Source: Aminipila luticellarii
GTDB lineage: Bacteria > Bacillota > Clostridia > Peptostreptococcales > Anaerovoracaceae
NCBI RefSeq assembly: GCF_004103735.1
Contig: NZ_CP035281.1
Span: forward strand, 1,612,001 to 1,676,000
Direction of reading: 5' to 3'
Length of the DNA stretch: 64,000 nt
Under the pieces are notes generated by a model. It was given only the letters and a program-made list of their open reading frames with translations. It was not told the DNA's origin and made no database searches. Positions 27,959 to 36,644 of this stretch are shown here, piece after piece (position 1 is the stretch's first letter; every line of letters starts with the position of its first letter). Both the position numbers and the translations under genes were made by a program.

Positions 27959-28522
27959 ATGAGAAGTTTTACTACATTAGATCTGCAATATGCACACAGG
28001 TTCTACGGTTTTAAGGGTGAAGCACAATACTTACACGGACATACGGGAATACTCACACTTGAAGTGGAAGATACGGTCAACATGGGAGTCAATATGGTAT
28101 TCCCTTGTAATGAAATTAAGAAAACCGCCTGGGAAGTTTTACAAAACTTTGACCATGCTCTGATCTTAAGAGAAGACGATCCATTGCTTCCGGCTATTCT
28201 TGATGTTTATGAAGCACAAGGCATTAAGAACGGTGCCCCGACCAATAAGCAAAAAGGACCGGCTTTCAAAACGGAACTTGCAACAGCATATCCGGAATGT
28301 CGTTTAGTAGTTACGAAAGAAACCATGACAGTGGAAGGCATGATAAAAATCGTTTACGATTTATTAAAAGATAAACTAAATATAGTTAAAATCACATTTA
28401 CAAGCGGGGTAAATGGGGCTACGGAAGAATACGAGCCACAAAAGTCCGTAGAACGATGTCCGTTATGTGGTATTGCCTTAGACAAAAATGGCGTATGCCC
28501 TAAATGCGGATATAAGAAATAG
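27959..28522 (+). CDS. 6-pyruvoyltetrahydropterin synthase/QueD-family protein with C-terminal zinc ribbon, catalytic Cys absent
   Basis: A T-fold protein of 187 residues. Zinc ligands are visible in YAHRFYGF and YLHGHTG. In QueD the catalytic cysteine stands three residues before that LHGH; here the position is Ala (GEAQYLHGH). A ~55-residue insertion follows DHALILREDDPLL, and the C-terminus adds a zinc ribbon (CPLCG, CPKCG) absent from ordinary QueD. It may catalyse a different pterin reaction. GAGGAG lies 7 bases before ATG 27959; upstream ATGs overlap that site. It follows perR-rbr by ~90 bases and may share their regulation. Confidence 0.8.
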   Translation: MRSFTTLDLQYAHRFYGFKGEAQYLHGHTGILTLEVEDTVNMGVNMVFPCNEIKKTAWEVLQNFDHALILREDDPLLPAILDVYEAQGIKNGAPTNKQKGPAFKTELATAYPECRLVVTKETMTVEGMIKIVYDLLKDKLNIVKITFTSGVNGATEEYEPQKSVERCPLCGIALDKNGVCPKCGYKK

Positions 28523-28552
28523 TTTAAAATTGCATTAGTTCAACAATGAATT

Positions 28553-28589
28553 AGGCATTCTATGACAATTTGCATAGAGTGCCTTTTTT
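28553..28589 (+). terminator. terminator of the perR operon
   Basis: A 12-bp stem AGGCATTCTATG/CATAGAGTGCCT (one mismatch) with an 8-base loop, followed by TTTTTT. Confidence 0.85.
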
Positions 28590-28591
28590 GT

Positions 28592-28691
28592 ATAAAAAAA
28601 GCCTCCGCGAGGTGCTTTTAGCCCGCATTCACTCGCGTTTCTTTTTATGACATTCCGTCAATATCGCAAGTAATATTTCCTACGTAATAAA
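28592..28691 (-). repeat. dispersed intergenic repeat, copy A (full length)
   Basis: About 100 bases that match copy B near 61.1 kb along their length. Read on the minus strand it begins ATTACGTAGGA directly after a T-tract, contains CGATAT-GAC-G and CATAAA, and ends with a hairpin CCTC-N3-GAGG leading into TTTTTTT. It lies between the convergent perR operon and permease gene. Confidence 0.7.
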
Positions 28692-28728
28692 AAGGCTGGA
28701 TTTGATTATTCATTCAAATCCAGCCTTT
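28687..28728 (-). terminator. terminator of the permease gene
   Basis: A 15-bp perfect stem (28691-28705 with 28714-28728) followed on the minus strand by TTTTTATT. It abuts repeat copy A. Confidence 0.85.
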
Positions 28729-28785
28729 TAAATTGCTTTATAAAAATTCTAATCAGTACGATTAAATTTGCATAAGCAGTTCTTT

Positions 28786-30240
28786 TTATGCTTCTTCTTT
28801 GTATTCACCTGAGAAATCTGCTTCAGCAAGATTTACAAGCTTTGTCTTCTTTACAATCTTATAACCGATATACAGTACAAGGAATAAGATTAAACCAATG
28901 TACGTCGGGAGTGCTGCAAGGAAGTGTCCTGACATGATTGCACCGAAATCCTGCCCGATGATAACGACTGTACAAAGAACCAGTGCAATAATTGGTCCCA
29001 ACGGGAATAGCTTTGACTTATACTTCAAGTCGTTCAAATCTTTACCCTGAAGGACATATGCTTTTCTGAATCTGTAATGGCTGATAGCAATTCCTAACCA
29101 TGCAATAAATCCAGCCATACCGGAAGCACTTACAAGCCACAGATAAATACTGTTTTCACCAATCAGATATCCTACAAATGCGATAACGGATACTGCTGTA
29201 GTAAAGTATAAGCAGTTGATTGGAACACCTGATTTACTAACCTTCTTCAGGAACTTAGGTGCTTTGCCTTCCTGAGCCATAGCATACAGCATTCTAGTGG
29301 ATGCATAAAGTCCTGAGTTACCACAGGAAAGTACGGATGTAAGAATTACAGCGTTCATAACAGCGGCAGCCATTCCAAGTCCAGCTCTTTCAAAGATTAA
29401 AGTAAATGGACTCATTGCTACGTTGTCTTCTCCTGCTTTCAATAAGTTTGGATCTGTATAAGGAAGAACAAATCCAACGATAGTCAATGCTCCAATATAG
29501 AAAATCAAAATTCTCCAGAATACAGTGTTGATAGCCTTTGGTACATTTTTCTGAGGATCTTCTGATTCACCGGCAGCTACACCAACAAGTTCTGTTCCCT
29601 GGAAAGAGAATCCTGCTACCATTGCGATGGCGAAGATTCCGCCGAATCCGCCGTTGAATGGTGCGTTTCCAACAGTCCAGTTGTGGAATCCAGGAGCTTT
29701 TCCGCCCATGATACCAAAGATCATCAGAACACCTACAACTAAGAAAATACCGATGGTAGCTACCTTAATGCCAGCGAACCAGAATTCAGCTTCGCCATAC
29801 ATACGAGCAGAAATCATATTAAGAGTAAACAATATTACTAAGAATAATGCACTCCAAATGATGCCCGGTGTATCCGGGAACCAGAACTTCATTACAATTG
29901 CTCCTGCAACTAATTCGCAGGCAACTGTAATAGCCCAGTTGTACCAGTAGTTCCAACCAAGTGCAAACCCAAGAGCCGGGTCAACAAATCTGGTCGCATA
30001 TGTTTCAAAAGAACCGGAAACTGGCATGAAAGTAGCCATTTCACCCAAGCTTGTCATAAGGAAATAAACCATAATACCGATTAAACCGTAAGCTACAAGT
30101 GCGCCGCCGGGACCAGCTGTACTAATAGATGCTCCGGAAGCTACAAATAAACCAGTACCAATTGCACCGCCGATTGCGATCATGTTCAAATGTCTGGCTT
30201 TTAACGATCTTTTTAAACCTTCTTCTTTTTCTTCACTCAT
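28786..30240 (-). CDS. LysP-like amino acid permease (APC superfamily)
   Basis: 484 residues with about 12 membrane helices. The N-terminus carries LKRSLKARHLNMIAIGGAIG, the APC helix-1 signature with the GAIGTGLF unwinding motif. FQGTELVGVAAGESEDPQKN in helix 6-7 closely matches E. coli LysP, so lysine or another cationic amino acid is the likely substrate. It would act as a proton-coupled importer. Monocistronic: terminator downstream, and upstream only a TATAAT box near 30355; no lysine riboswitch is visible. Confidence 0.85.
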   Translation of the reverse strand: MSEEKEEGLKRSLKARHLNMIAIGGAIGTGLFVASGASISTAGPGGALVAYGLIGIMVYFLMTSLGEMATFMPVSGSFETYATRFVDPALGFALGWNYWYNWAITVACELVAGAIVMKFWFPDTPGIIWSALFLVILFTLNMISARMYGEAEFWFAGIKVATIGIFLVVGVLMIFGIMGGKAPGFHNWTVGNAPFNGGFGGIFAIAMVAGFSFQGTELVGVAAGESEDPQKNVPKAINTVFWRILIFYIGALTIVGFVLPYTDPNLLKAGEDNVAMSPFTLIFERAGLGMAAAVMNAVILTSVLSCGNSGLYASTRMLYAMAQEGKAPKFLKKVSKSGVPINCLYFTTAVSVIAFVGYLIGENSIYLWLVSASGMAGFIAWLGIAISHYRFRKAYVLQGKDLNDLKYKSKLFPLGPIIALVLCTVVIIGQDFGAIMSGHFLAALPTYIGLILFLVLYIGYKIVKKTKLVNLAEADFSGEYKEEA

Positions 30241-30427
30241 TTAAAGGCCTCCCTTTTCTATGCTTCGAAAATATTTTTGATAAAATTAACTAGATAAAAA
30301 CTAAAACTCGTCCCTCCTTTTTATAAATTTTAAACTTTAAAAATACAAAGTATATTATAGCATACTTTACTTGAAATTGTTCCCAGATATTGATTTTTGT
30401 AAAAATTACAAATTTTTTTACATCTTG

Positions 30428-30434
30428 TGTCGAA
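30428..30434 (+). promoter_or_regulatory. isolated Spo0A-type box
   Basis: TGTCGAA matches the 0A-box core. It lies ~75 bases upstream of the sigma-K-like promoter of the small cysteine-rich ORF. A 7-base match can occur by chance. Confidence 0.25.
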
Positions 30435-30481
30435 ATGTACAAATGCAGATTTTAGCTTTTCTCTTTATACGGATTATTATG

Positions 30482-30510
30482 CACCTTTTTTTAAATTTCT
30501 GCATACTATA
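30482..30510 (+). promoter_or_regulatory. candidate sigma-K promoter
   Basis: CACC (30482-30485), 15 bases, GCATACTATA (30501-30510). This fits the mACm and gCATAnnnTA consensus of late mother-cell sigma-K at every defined position, with usual spacing. A TATAAT overlaps the -10 but has no sigma-A -35. Confidence 0.55.
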
Positions 30511-30536
30511 TAATTACCAGAAAAGGGGGTGCTGTT

Positions 30537-30629
30537 ATGTGTCATCCTTGTTGCTGGCTCGCCCTATATTTTTTATATAAGAATTGCAGCCGTAATCAAT
30601 GTTGTCGATCCTGTTACTATAGGCACTAA
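30537..30629 (+). CDS. 30-residue cysteine-rich peptide, possible spore-coat component
   Basis: The reading frame MCHPCCWLALYFLYKN continues CSRNQCCRSCYYRH: seven cysteines in 30 residues, clustered at both ends, with an aromatic hydrophobic centre and a basic tail. AAAGGGGGTG precedes the ATG by 6 bases. The transcript is bounded by a candidate sigma-K promoter and a terminator, so this is a ~170-base transcription unit. No known family recognised. A role in the disulfide-linked spore coat is inferred from promoter and composition. Confidence 0.5.
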   Translation: MCHPCCWLALYFLYKNCSRNQCCRSCYYRH

Positions 30630-30646
30630 CAAAATATAAATAGTAT

Positions 30647-30691
30647 GGTCCGCTCATAAGTTCATCGTTCAACTTATAAGCGGACCTTTTT
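30647..30691 (+). terminator. terminator after the cysteine-rich ORF
   Basis: A 16-bp stem with one mismatch (30647-30662 with 30671-30686) followed by TTTTT. It also faces the end of the response regulator gene. Confidence 0.85.
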
Positions 30692-30697
30692 ACCGGG

Positions 30698-31555
30698 TTA
30701 TTTCACTTCACTGAAAACAAGCAGGCCTTCAATAAATTTATCAATGTTCGTTTTGCCTCCATCTTTTCGCTTGCCTCTTATGTAATCCATTTCTGCACGA
30801 ATACTTTCAAAATCAAAAACAACATAATGATAATTTTGAAAAATTTCATTATAATAATCTTCTACACCCATAGCGGCGATGTTCGTCAGCCCCCTTTTTA
30901 CAGCTCTCCGTATCCTCTGCTTCACCATCTTTGGATCTTCTGCCTTCTTACCGCAGTACAGAGCGATTCCTTCTTTCACATTTGTTGTATGGCTTTGAAG
31001 CCTCTCTTCACATATGGCAAGAATATCGGCGGTTCCCGACTCTCCCAGCATACCCAATATGCCAAGCAGATATTTGATTTCCTTTACTCGGCTCCCGCTG
31101 CCTTTTTTATTGGTATCGGCAGATCTTTTTTTCTCCGATACATTCTTTACCTGAATGATTTCCCGTATCCCGCCCAGCGCGTTTTCCAGATTTACCTTTT
31201 CGTTGATATGTTGAAGCACACTGATTACTTCGATCAGATTTATGGGTTTATTAATAAAGAAATGAACCCCCACCTGATAAGCTTCCGCCACCATTTCTTT
31301 ATCTGAGACCTGAGAGATCATGATAAAATTAACTTTCGGCTTTACTTCACGAATTTGACGTACCAGAGAAATACCATCCATCTGCGGCATAAGATAATCG
31401 ATCAGAACGATATCCGGTTCTTCCAAAATAATTTCCTTCAAGGCTTTTTCCGGATCAGTAGAAATACCGGTTACTTCTCCTAGTCCCTGCTCTTCCACGA
31501 TTCGATTCAATATTTTAACGACGCTTAAAGAATCATCCACAATATAATACTTCAT
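30698..31555 (-). CDS. glnL: GlnL(YcbB)-type response regulator
   Basis: 285 residues: a receiver domain (1-120) with phospho-acceptor Asp in DIVLIDYLMPQMDG and the conserved Lys in FINKPINL, then a C-terminal region (~150-285) matching the YcbB domain (KEIKYLLGILGMLGESGTAD, VKQRIRRAVKRGLTNIAAMG). In B. subtilis the GlnK-GlnL pair activates glutaminase and glutamine-transport genes in response to glutamine. It abuts the kinase gene (kinase TAA followed directly by ATG). Confidence 0.85.
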   Translation of the reverse strand: MKYYIVDDSLSVVKILNRIVEEQGLGEVTGISTDPEKALKEIILEEPDIVLIDYLMPQMDGISLVRQIREVKPKVNFIMISQVSDKEMVAEAYQVGVHFFINKPINLIEVISVLQHINEKVNLENALGGIREIIQVKNVSEKKRSADTNKKGSGSRVKEIKYLLGILGMLGESGTADILAICEERLQSHTTNVKEGIALYCGKKAEDPKMVKQRIRRAVKRGLTNIAAMGVEDYYNEIFQNYHYVVFDFESIRAEMDYIRGKRKDGGKTNIDKFIEGLLVFSEVK

Positions 31556-32821
31556 TTAATTCTCCTCAAAGCAAGCTACAGGAATGAATACATCAAATCT
31601 CGTATACATACCCTCCTGTGATTCAACTGTAATACTGCCTTTAAATTGCTCTTCTACCAGATCCTTTACTAAGGTAAGACCCAACCCCCTGTTAATATCT
31701 CCCGTCGCTCCATCAAATTTGGTGGAATATCCGGAGGCAAAAATAATATCCATGTCATCTTTTCTGATGCCTGTTCCATTGTCCGTAATCCTGAAATCAT
31801 AGAGTTTTCCTTCCAATTTAAATAATTCTAAGGAAATAGTCCCTTCTTTTTCGTAGGAAATAGCATCTACGGCATTAACCACAATATTTCTCAATATGGA
31901 CATCAGAAAATAATGTTCCCTGACTATAAAATTACTGTAAATCCTCGTAATAAATTCGACATGCTTATTTTGATGCTTTATCAACTCAGCTATATCCGTA
32001 GCCAATATATTGACCAGATCACGTATGTTTAAGCTTGTAATTTCTATATCCGTTAAAAAGTTATCCTGAAGCCCTTTGATCACACGAATATACCCTTTTT
32101 TAATCTCGTGAACGTCTTTAGCAATATCTAATGTTAAAACCTGAAACTCCTTCGGAAAAGAATCATTATTCATTTTTTGGTGAAGCAAATATGCTTTCTT
32201 CATCACATCTTCTATTTCAACAATGCCCTTTTTCATGAAATAAACTTCACTGTCGAACACAGCGGCCATGACCATCAGCTTTTTATACCGCAATTCATGC
32301 TCTTCTCTCTTTAATAAGGATTTATAGTGATCCACACTCAAGCAAACAGTCAATATCATGGTAGACCGAACCATGGCAATCGTAAAGAGGGTTCCGATTA
32401 CCGTGGGATTCATATAAGACAGCCCATTCATAAAAGAGAGTTCTGCAGTATTGGACAGTGCATCACAAAGAACTAAAGTCGTCCAAAACAGCGTATAATT
32501 TTTATTAGGGTTCTTATAGTACAGCAGGAAATAAAGGATGCCGAAAACAAAATAAAAAATCATGTCCGGCAAGGCCGCAGCCGCCGATTTATTCCATTCA
32601 CCAGAGGCTGTCCACAGCACTAAAAAACGAAAATTGGGCGAGCATATTCCGGTTAAAAAGGATAATTTGATCGGGTTCAATTCCGGAAAAAAGTGGAGAC
32701 ATACACCAAAAATAACCACCGCCAGCGCAATAATAAAATCATCGGAAAAAACATTAATATATAATTGAGATCCAATGGACACGCAGCCTGCCGTCAGCAG
32801 GGCCCGCTTTATTTTTTTCAT
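31556..32821 (-). CDS. glnK: GlnK(YcbA)-type sensor histidine kinase
   Basis: 421 residues. The N-terminal ~170 form six or so membrane helices. The cytoplasmic part has the phospho-acceptor His in DIAKDVHEIKKGYIRV, an N box RNIVVNAVDAI and G boxes DNGTGI and GLGL. The VHEIKK motif and the partner's YcbB domain place it with the GlnK/YcbA and DctS-like kinases rather than common HisKA kinases. Sensing through the membrane domain is inferred. The other nitrogen genes in the window make glutamine-linked signalling plausible. This is not the PII protein also named GlnK. Confidence 0.83.
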   Translation of the reverse strand: MKKIKRALLTAGCVSIGSQLYINVFSDDFIIALAVVIFGVCLHFFPELNPIKLSFLTGICSPNFRFLVLWTASGEWNKSAAAALPDMIFYFVFGILYFLLYYKNPNKNYTLFWTTLVLCDALSNTAELSFMNGLSYMNPTVIGTLFTIAMVRSTMILTVCLSVDHYKSLLKREEHELRYKKLMVMAAVFDSEVYFMKKGIVEIEDVMKKAYLLHQKMNNDSFPKEFQVLTLDIAKDVHEIKKGYIRVIKGLQDNFLTDIEITSLNIRDLVNILATDIAELIKHQNKHVEFITRIYSNFIVREHYFLMSILRNIVVNAVDAISYEKEGTISLELFKLEGKLYDFRITDNGTGIRKDDMDIIFASGYSTKFDGATGDINRGLGLTLVKDLVEEQFKGSITVESQEGMYTRFDVFIPVACFEEN

Positions 32822-32839
32822 AGATATCCTCTTTATTCC

Positions 32840-34240
32840 TTATTTCAAGAACTTTTTGATCAGCCGCAGTTTATTTTTGCTGAACGGCGGATATATGAGC
32901 GTATTATTAAAGCGGGCAGACTTTTTTAACACACCTTTTTTGTGGGAGAAGGTGATAAAGCTCTGCTGTCCGTGATAGCTGCCCATGCCGGAATTTCCCA
33001 CCCCTCCGAAAGGCAGCCAGTGATTGGCAATGTGCATGATGGTATCGTTAATACAGGCATTTCCGGAAGAAAGCTCTCTCAACACTCTTTTTTCTATCTT
33101 CCTCTTTCCAGTAAATAAATATAGAGCCAACGGTTTCGGACGTCCTCTAAGTGTTCTTATGACAGTATCCAAATCCTTATATTTTATCACGGGCAAAATC
33201 GGGCCAAAGATTTCTTCCTGCATGGCCGGATCCTCCCAATCATCGGCTCTTAAAACAGTCGGCTCTATATATCTGGTTTCTGCATTATAATGCCCGCCGA
33301 AAAGGATATTTTCCCCGTCTTCTTCTATTAAAGCCCTTATTCGGTTAAAATGCTTTTCATGAATAATACGGCCGTAATCTGAACTTTTTTCGATGTCTTT
33401 GCCATAATATTTCTGTACTGCTTTTTTCATTTGTACAGTCAGCTGCTCGAAAGCCTCCTCCTGAACGAGCACGTAATCCGGAGCAACACAGGTCTGTCCG
33501 GCGTTTAAGGTCTTTCCCCAAATGATTCTGCGGGCAGCTTCTTTAAGGTTCGCACTTTTATCGACTATAGCCGGACTCTTCCCTCCCAACTCCAGCGTGA
33601 CCGGCACCAAATTTTGGGCGGCGGCTTCCATAACAAGCTTTCCTACAGCAGGGCTTCCCGTAAAGAAGATATAATCCACTTTGGCATGGATCAGCACATT
33701 CCCTGTTTCTTCATTTCCTTCCACACATTTTATATACCGGCTTTCAAAGGTATCCTCCAGCATGGCTCTGATGGCAGAAGATGTATGAACCGCCATTTCT
33801 GAGGTTTTTACAAGGGCGGTGTTGCCGGCCGCGATAGCTCCGATCAGAGGTTCCAGCAGCAGCTGAACCGGATAATTGTATGCGCCCAGAATCAGAACGG
33901 TTCCGTAAGGCTCGCTCATCACATAGCTTTTGGCCGGCCATAAATAAACAGGCGTATGCTTTTTCTCTGGTTTTGCCCATTTCCCCAGATTTTTTATCAT
34001 ATAGGAGATGCTTGAATATATAAATCCGATCTCCGTGATATAGGACTCATTTTTGTGCTTTCCTAAATCTTTATATAGTGCCAGCATAATATCTTTCTCA
34101 TATTTCTTTATTCCGCGCTTTAAATTTTTCAGCTGGTTTACTCGAAAATCAAGACTCTTTGTCACACCGGTATCAAAATAGGCGCGTTGGCTGTCTAAAA
34201 TTTCTTGTACGGCATCGGGTTTCCATTGCCCATAGTCCAT
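32840..34240 (-). CDS. aldehyde dehydrogenase (class 3-like)
   Basis: NAD(P)-dependent oxidation of aldehydes, cytoplasmic or membrane-associated. 466 residues. The catalytic Cys is in NAGQTCVAPDY, the general-base Glu in VTLELGGKSPAI, and the cofactor loop is FTGSPAVGK. The short length and basic C-terminal tail (NKLRLIKKFLK) are typical of class 3/fatty-aldehyde enzymes such as Bacillus YwdH. The two-component genes start 19 bases after its stop and may be co-transcribed. Substrate unknown. Confidence 0.9.
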   Translation of the reverse strand: MDYGQWKPDAVQEILDSQRAYFDTGVTKSLDFRVNQLKNLKRGIKKYEKDIMLALYKDLGKHKNESYITEIGFIYSSISYMIKNLGKWAKPEKKHTPVYLWPAKSYVMSEPYGTVLILGAYNYPVQLLLEPLIGAIAAGNTALVKTSEMAVHTSSAIRAMLEDTFESRYIKCVEGNEETGNVLIHAKVDYIFFTGSPAVGKLVMEAAAQNLVPVTLELGGKSPAIVDKSANLKEAARRIIWGKTLNAGQTCVAPDYVLVQEEAFEQLTVQMKKAVQKYYGKDIEKSSDYGRIIHEKHFNRIRALIEEDGENILFGGHYNAETRYIEPTVLRADDWEDPAMQEEIFGPILPVIKYKDLDTVIRTLRGRPKPLALYLFTGKRKIEKRVLRELSSGNACINDTIMHIANHWLPFGGVGNSGMGSYHGQQSFITFSHKKGVLKKSARFNNTLIYPPFSKNKLRLIKKFLK

Positions 34241-34301
34241 ATTCCTTCCTCCTGTTTAAATTATCTATTGAACATCTGCCCTCTGTAATTATTCCTATGA
34301 C

Positions 34302-34329
34302 AAAGGGCGGGTAACCATGATGCCCGCCC
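34302..34329 (-). terminator. GC-rich hairpin after the MurE-like gene
   Basis: GGGCGGG and CCCGCCC form a 7-bp stem with an 11-base loop, followed on the minus strand only by TTTG. It is a weak terminator or mRNA-end hairpin between the MurE-like gene and the aldehyde dehydrogenase gene. Confidence 0.45.
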
Positions 34330-34354
34330 GAGATAAAAATTGAACTTGCTTCCT

Positions 34355-35878
34355 TTACTTGTCTTTTAAAAATTCCTGAACATATTCCACATCCGAAGGC
34401 GTATCAATATATCTGGTTCCTCTCTTTTGACGTGTTTCTCGTCCTTTTCCCGTTACCAGCACCACAGTATCTCTATCCGCATCCGCAATAGCCTGTCTGA
34501 TCGCTTCTTTTCTATCCGGAATGATGGAACACTTACAAGCGTGTTCCTCCACGTGTTTTGCTATTTCCTCGCAAATTTTCATAAGCGGCTCTTCACCGGC
34601 ATCCTCCTCCGTAATAAATACATGGTCTGAATATCTCCCTGCTATATCCCCCAGTTCACGTCTTCTGGCAAGAGCCTTTTTCCCGGGACAGCCAAAGACT
34701 ATCGTGATTTTTTTATTGGGAAATTCTCTCTTCATAGAAGTAAATAAAGATTCAAAGCTCATTTTATTGTGTGCGTAATCCACGATTACGTACAAATCGT
34801 TGCTGCGATTCGTATAAACTTCCATTCTTCCGCTTACCTGAGCTTTTTTCAAGCCTGCACGGATGTTTTTCAGCGGAATATTCAAAGCGTACGAGATAGC
34901 AATGGCCGCCAGCGCATTGGAGACATTAAATAAACCGGGCATATTAATCCGAAATTCTTCATCAAAGCTGTCCGAACGCACCTGAAAGGTGATACTGTTT
35001 CCGCTGGTTGCAACATTATAGCCATAAATATCCGCTCTTTCTTGGAGTCCAAAGGTCACGACCCTCTTGCATTTACTTGCTTCCTGGAGAATACGTTCCT
35101 CATGATCACTGTCCAGATTGACACAGGCTGTTTCACACTGATCAAATAATTTCAGTTTGGATTGAAAATAATCTTCAAAGTCGCGATGCTCCGCTTCACT
35201 GATATGATCTTCTCCAATGTTCAAAAAACATCCCACCGTATAATGAACGCCCAGCGTTCTATGGTATTTTAACGCCTGGCTTGAAACCTCCATGGAGAGA
35301 TATTCAATATCTGATTTTACCGCATTATTAAAATGCCTGTGCAGATCCAGCGTTTCGGGCGTGGTCAAATGAGACTCTTCATTGATGACGCCGTCATAAT
35401 TATCGATTCCCGAAAGAACGGCACTTTTTGGTTTCTTCATATCCTTTAAGTAATCGTCCAAAACAGCCTTCATAAAATAAGTCGTTGTAGATTTCCCCTT
35501 TGTTCCGGTTATCCCGATCAAATTCAGTTTTTTCCAAACCTGATTGTAGTATCGATCCGATATATATGCCATTGCCTTTCTCATATCGTTCACTATAATA
35601 TAAGGGATGTGCCGCTCCGTTTTCAATTCAGACAAATCATACTTTTGTTCACTTATATAGGCAAAAGCTCCTTCTTTTACGGCACTCTTCAAATATTCCA
35701 CCGTAAAATGAGTCCCCTTACAAATAAATAAGGTTCCATATTTCACATCCATAGAATTGTAGGATATATATTTTACCAGTTCCTCCAGCTCTGACCCTTC
35801 TGCACTGGTCTCCACCAACAGTCCATTATCTTTCAGCAGTCCTACATATTCTCCTAAACTTTGTATTTTATTTGACAC
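34355..35878 (-). CDS. MurE-like Mur ligase of unknown acceptor
   Basis: About 507 residues with the three Mur domains. The N-terminal UDP-binding domain resembles MurE (YGTLFICKGTHF, AVKEGAFAYISE). The ATP loop is GITGTKGKSTT, where MurE usually has GTNGKTT. SMEVSSQALKYHR and LNIGEDHISEAEHRDF follow, with the carbamylated-Lys region in FQSKLKLF. The C-terminal DNPR motif that selects meso-diaminopimelate is replaced (TEEDAGEEP). GTG 35878 follows AGAGG by 7 bases and is preferred to ATG 35899, which lacks a site. It lies 22 bases after a racemase homologue and is not in a dcw cluster, so it may add an unusual amino acid in peptidoglycan or another peptide. Confidence 0.8.
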   Translation of the reverse strand: MSNKIQSLGEYVGLLKDNGLLVETSAEGSELEELVKYISYNSMDVKYGTLFICKGTHFTVEYLKSAVKEGAFAYISEQKYDLSELKTERHIPYIIVNDMRKAMAYISDRYYNQVWKKLNLIGITGTKGKSTTTYFMKAVLDDYLKDMKKPKSAVLSGIDNYDGVINEESHLTTPETLDLHRHFNNAVKSDIEYLSMEVSSQALKYHRTLGVHYTVGCFLNIGEDHISEAEHRDFEDYFQSKLKLFDQCETACVNLDSDHEERILQEASKCKRVVTFGLQERADIYGYNVATSGNSITFQVRSDSFDEEFRINMPGLFNVSNALAAIAISYALNIPLKNIRAGLKKAQVSGRMEVYTNRSNDLYVIVDYAHNKMSFESLFTSMKREFPNKKITIVFGCPGKKALARRRELGDIAGRYSDHVFITEEDAGEEPLMKICEEIAKHVEEHACKCSIIPDRKEAIRQAIADADRDTVVLVTGKGRETRQKRGTRYIDTPSDVEYVQEFLKDK

Positions 35879-35900
35879 TTGTCCACCTCTATTTTTCATC

Positions 35901-36614
35901 TTATTTTAAAGTTTTTTCGCACAACACGATCGCTCTCTCCGCTAAGACCTCCATGGCGTCTATGTAAAAATCAGAAAGCCGGTTAATCTCTTTAAAACAG
36001 GAGAGCTCGCCGCTTGCCAAGAGCACACATTTACACCCGGCTTCTTTCATTTCTTTTTCGATTTCATACAATTCCCTCATATCCACAGATTTCTCGGCCT
36101 TCACGCCCTCATAGATTATTTTCATGACTCTTGCCTGATTCTTTTCGGAAGGTACCACTGTCTTTATGCCCAAGGCCTTGCATTCATTTTGATAAAGCTT
36201 GGTTTTAATCGTCCCGTCTGAAGCTAAAATTCCCAGCTTAAAATTTTCACCATATCTGCAATATATAGACATGGCCGCCTCTTTTACCATATTGATGATA
36301 GGAATCTTCAAATTTTTTTGCAGCCTGTCCACCAAAAGATGAGAGGTGTTGCAGGGGATGGCTATATAATCCGCTCCGCCTACTTCTAAGAATTTTGCGT
36401 CGTGTAAAAGCTTATGATACAGCTCTTCCACATCCCCGCTTTTAATGGCCGCTGTCCGGTCCGGCATACTTGCATGATTCAGAACAATCATGTTCAGATG
36501 CTCCTGATCGCTGTGGGCTTCTGTTTTATCCACAATCATTTTATAAAAAAGCTGTGTTGCACGAGGTCCCATTCCGCCTATTATTCCTAATACCTTCTGT
36601 CCTTTTTCTCTCAT
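35901..36614 (-). CDS. Asp/Glu racemase-family protein lacking one catalytic Cys
   Basis: 237 residues of the aspartate/glutamate racemase superfamily (LGIIGGMGPRATQLFYKMI). The first catalytic Cys is present in IPCNTSHLL. At the second, the usual GCTE is LASGELS, so Ser replaces Cys. Two-base racemisation needs both, so activity may be changed, one-sided or lost; single-Cys racemase relatives with narrow specificity are known. AGGAGA precedes the ATG. It lies between the ATP-grasp and MurE-like genes in one tight unit. Confidence 0.85.
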   Translation of the reverse strand: MREKGQKVLGIIGGMGPRATQLFYKMIVDKTEAHSDQEHLNMIVLNHASMPDRTAAIKSGDVEELYHKLLHDAKFLEVGGADYIAIPCNTSHLLVDRLQKNLKIPIINMVKEAAMSIYCRYGENFKLGILASDGTIKTKLYQNECKALGIKTVVPSEKNQARVMKIIYEGVKAEKSVDMRELYEIEKEMKEAGCKCVLLASGELSCFKEINRLSDFYIDAMEVLAERAIVLCEKTLK

Positions 36615-36644
36615 ATATCTGTTCTCCTAAAGTGTCTATCTGCT

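Noticed and set aside
28786-30360. Lysine riboswitch upstream of the LysP-like permease
   Set aside because: The untranslated region is ~120 AT-rich bases with none of the conserved lysine-aptamer segments.
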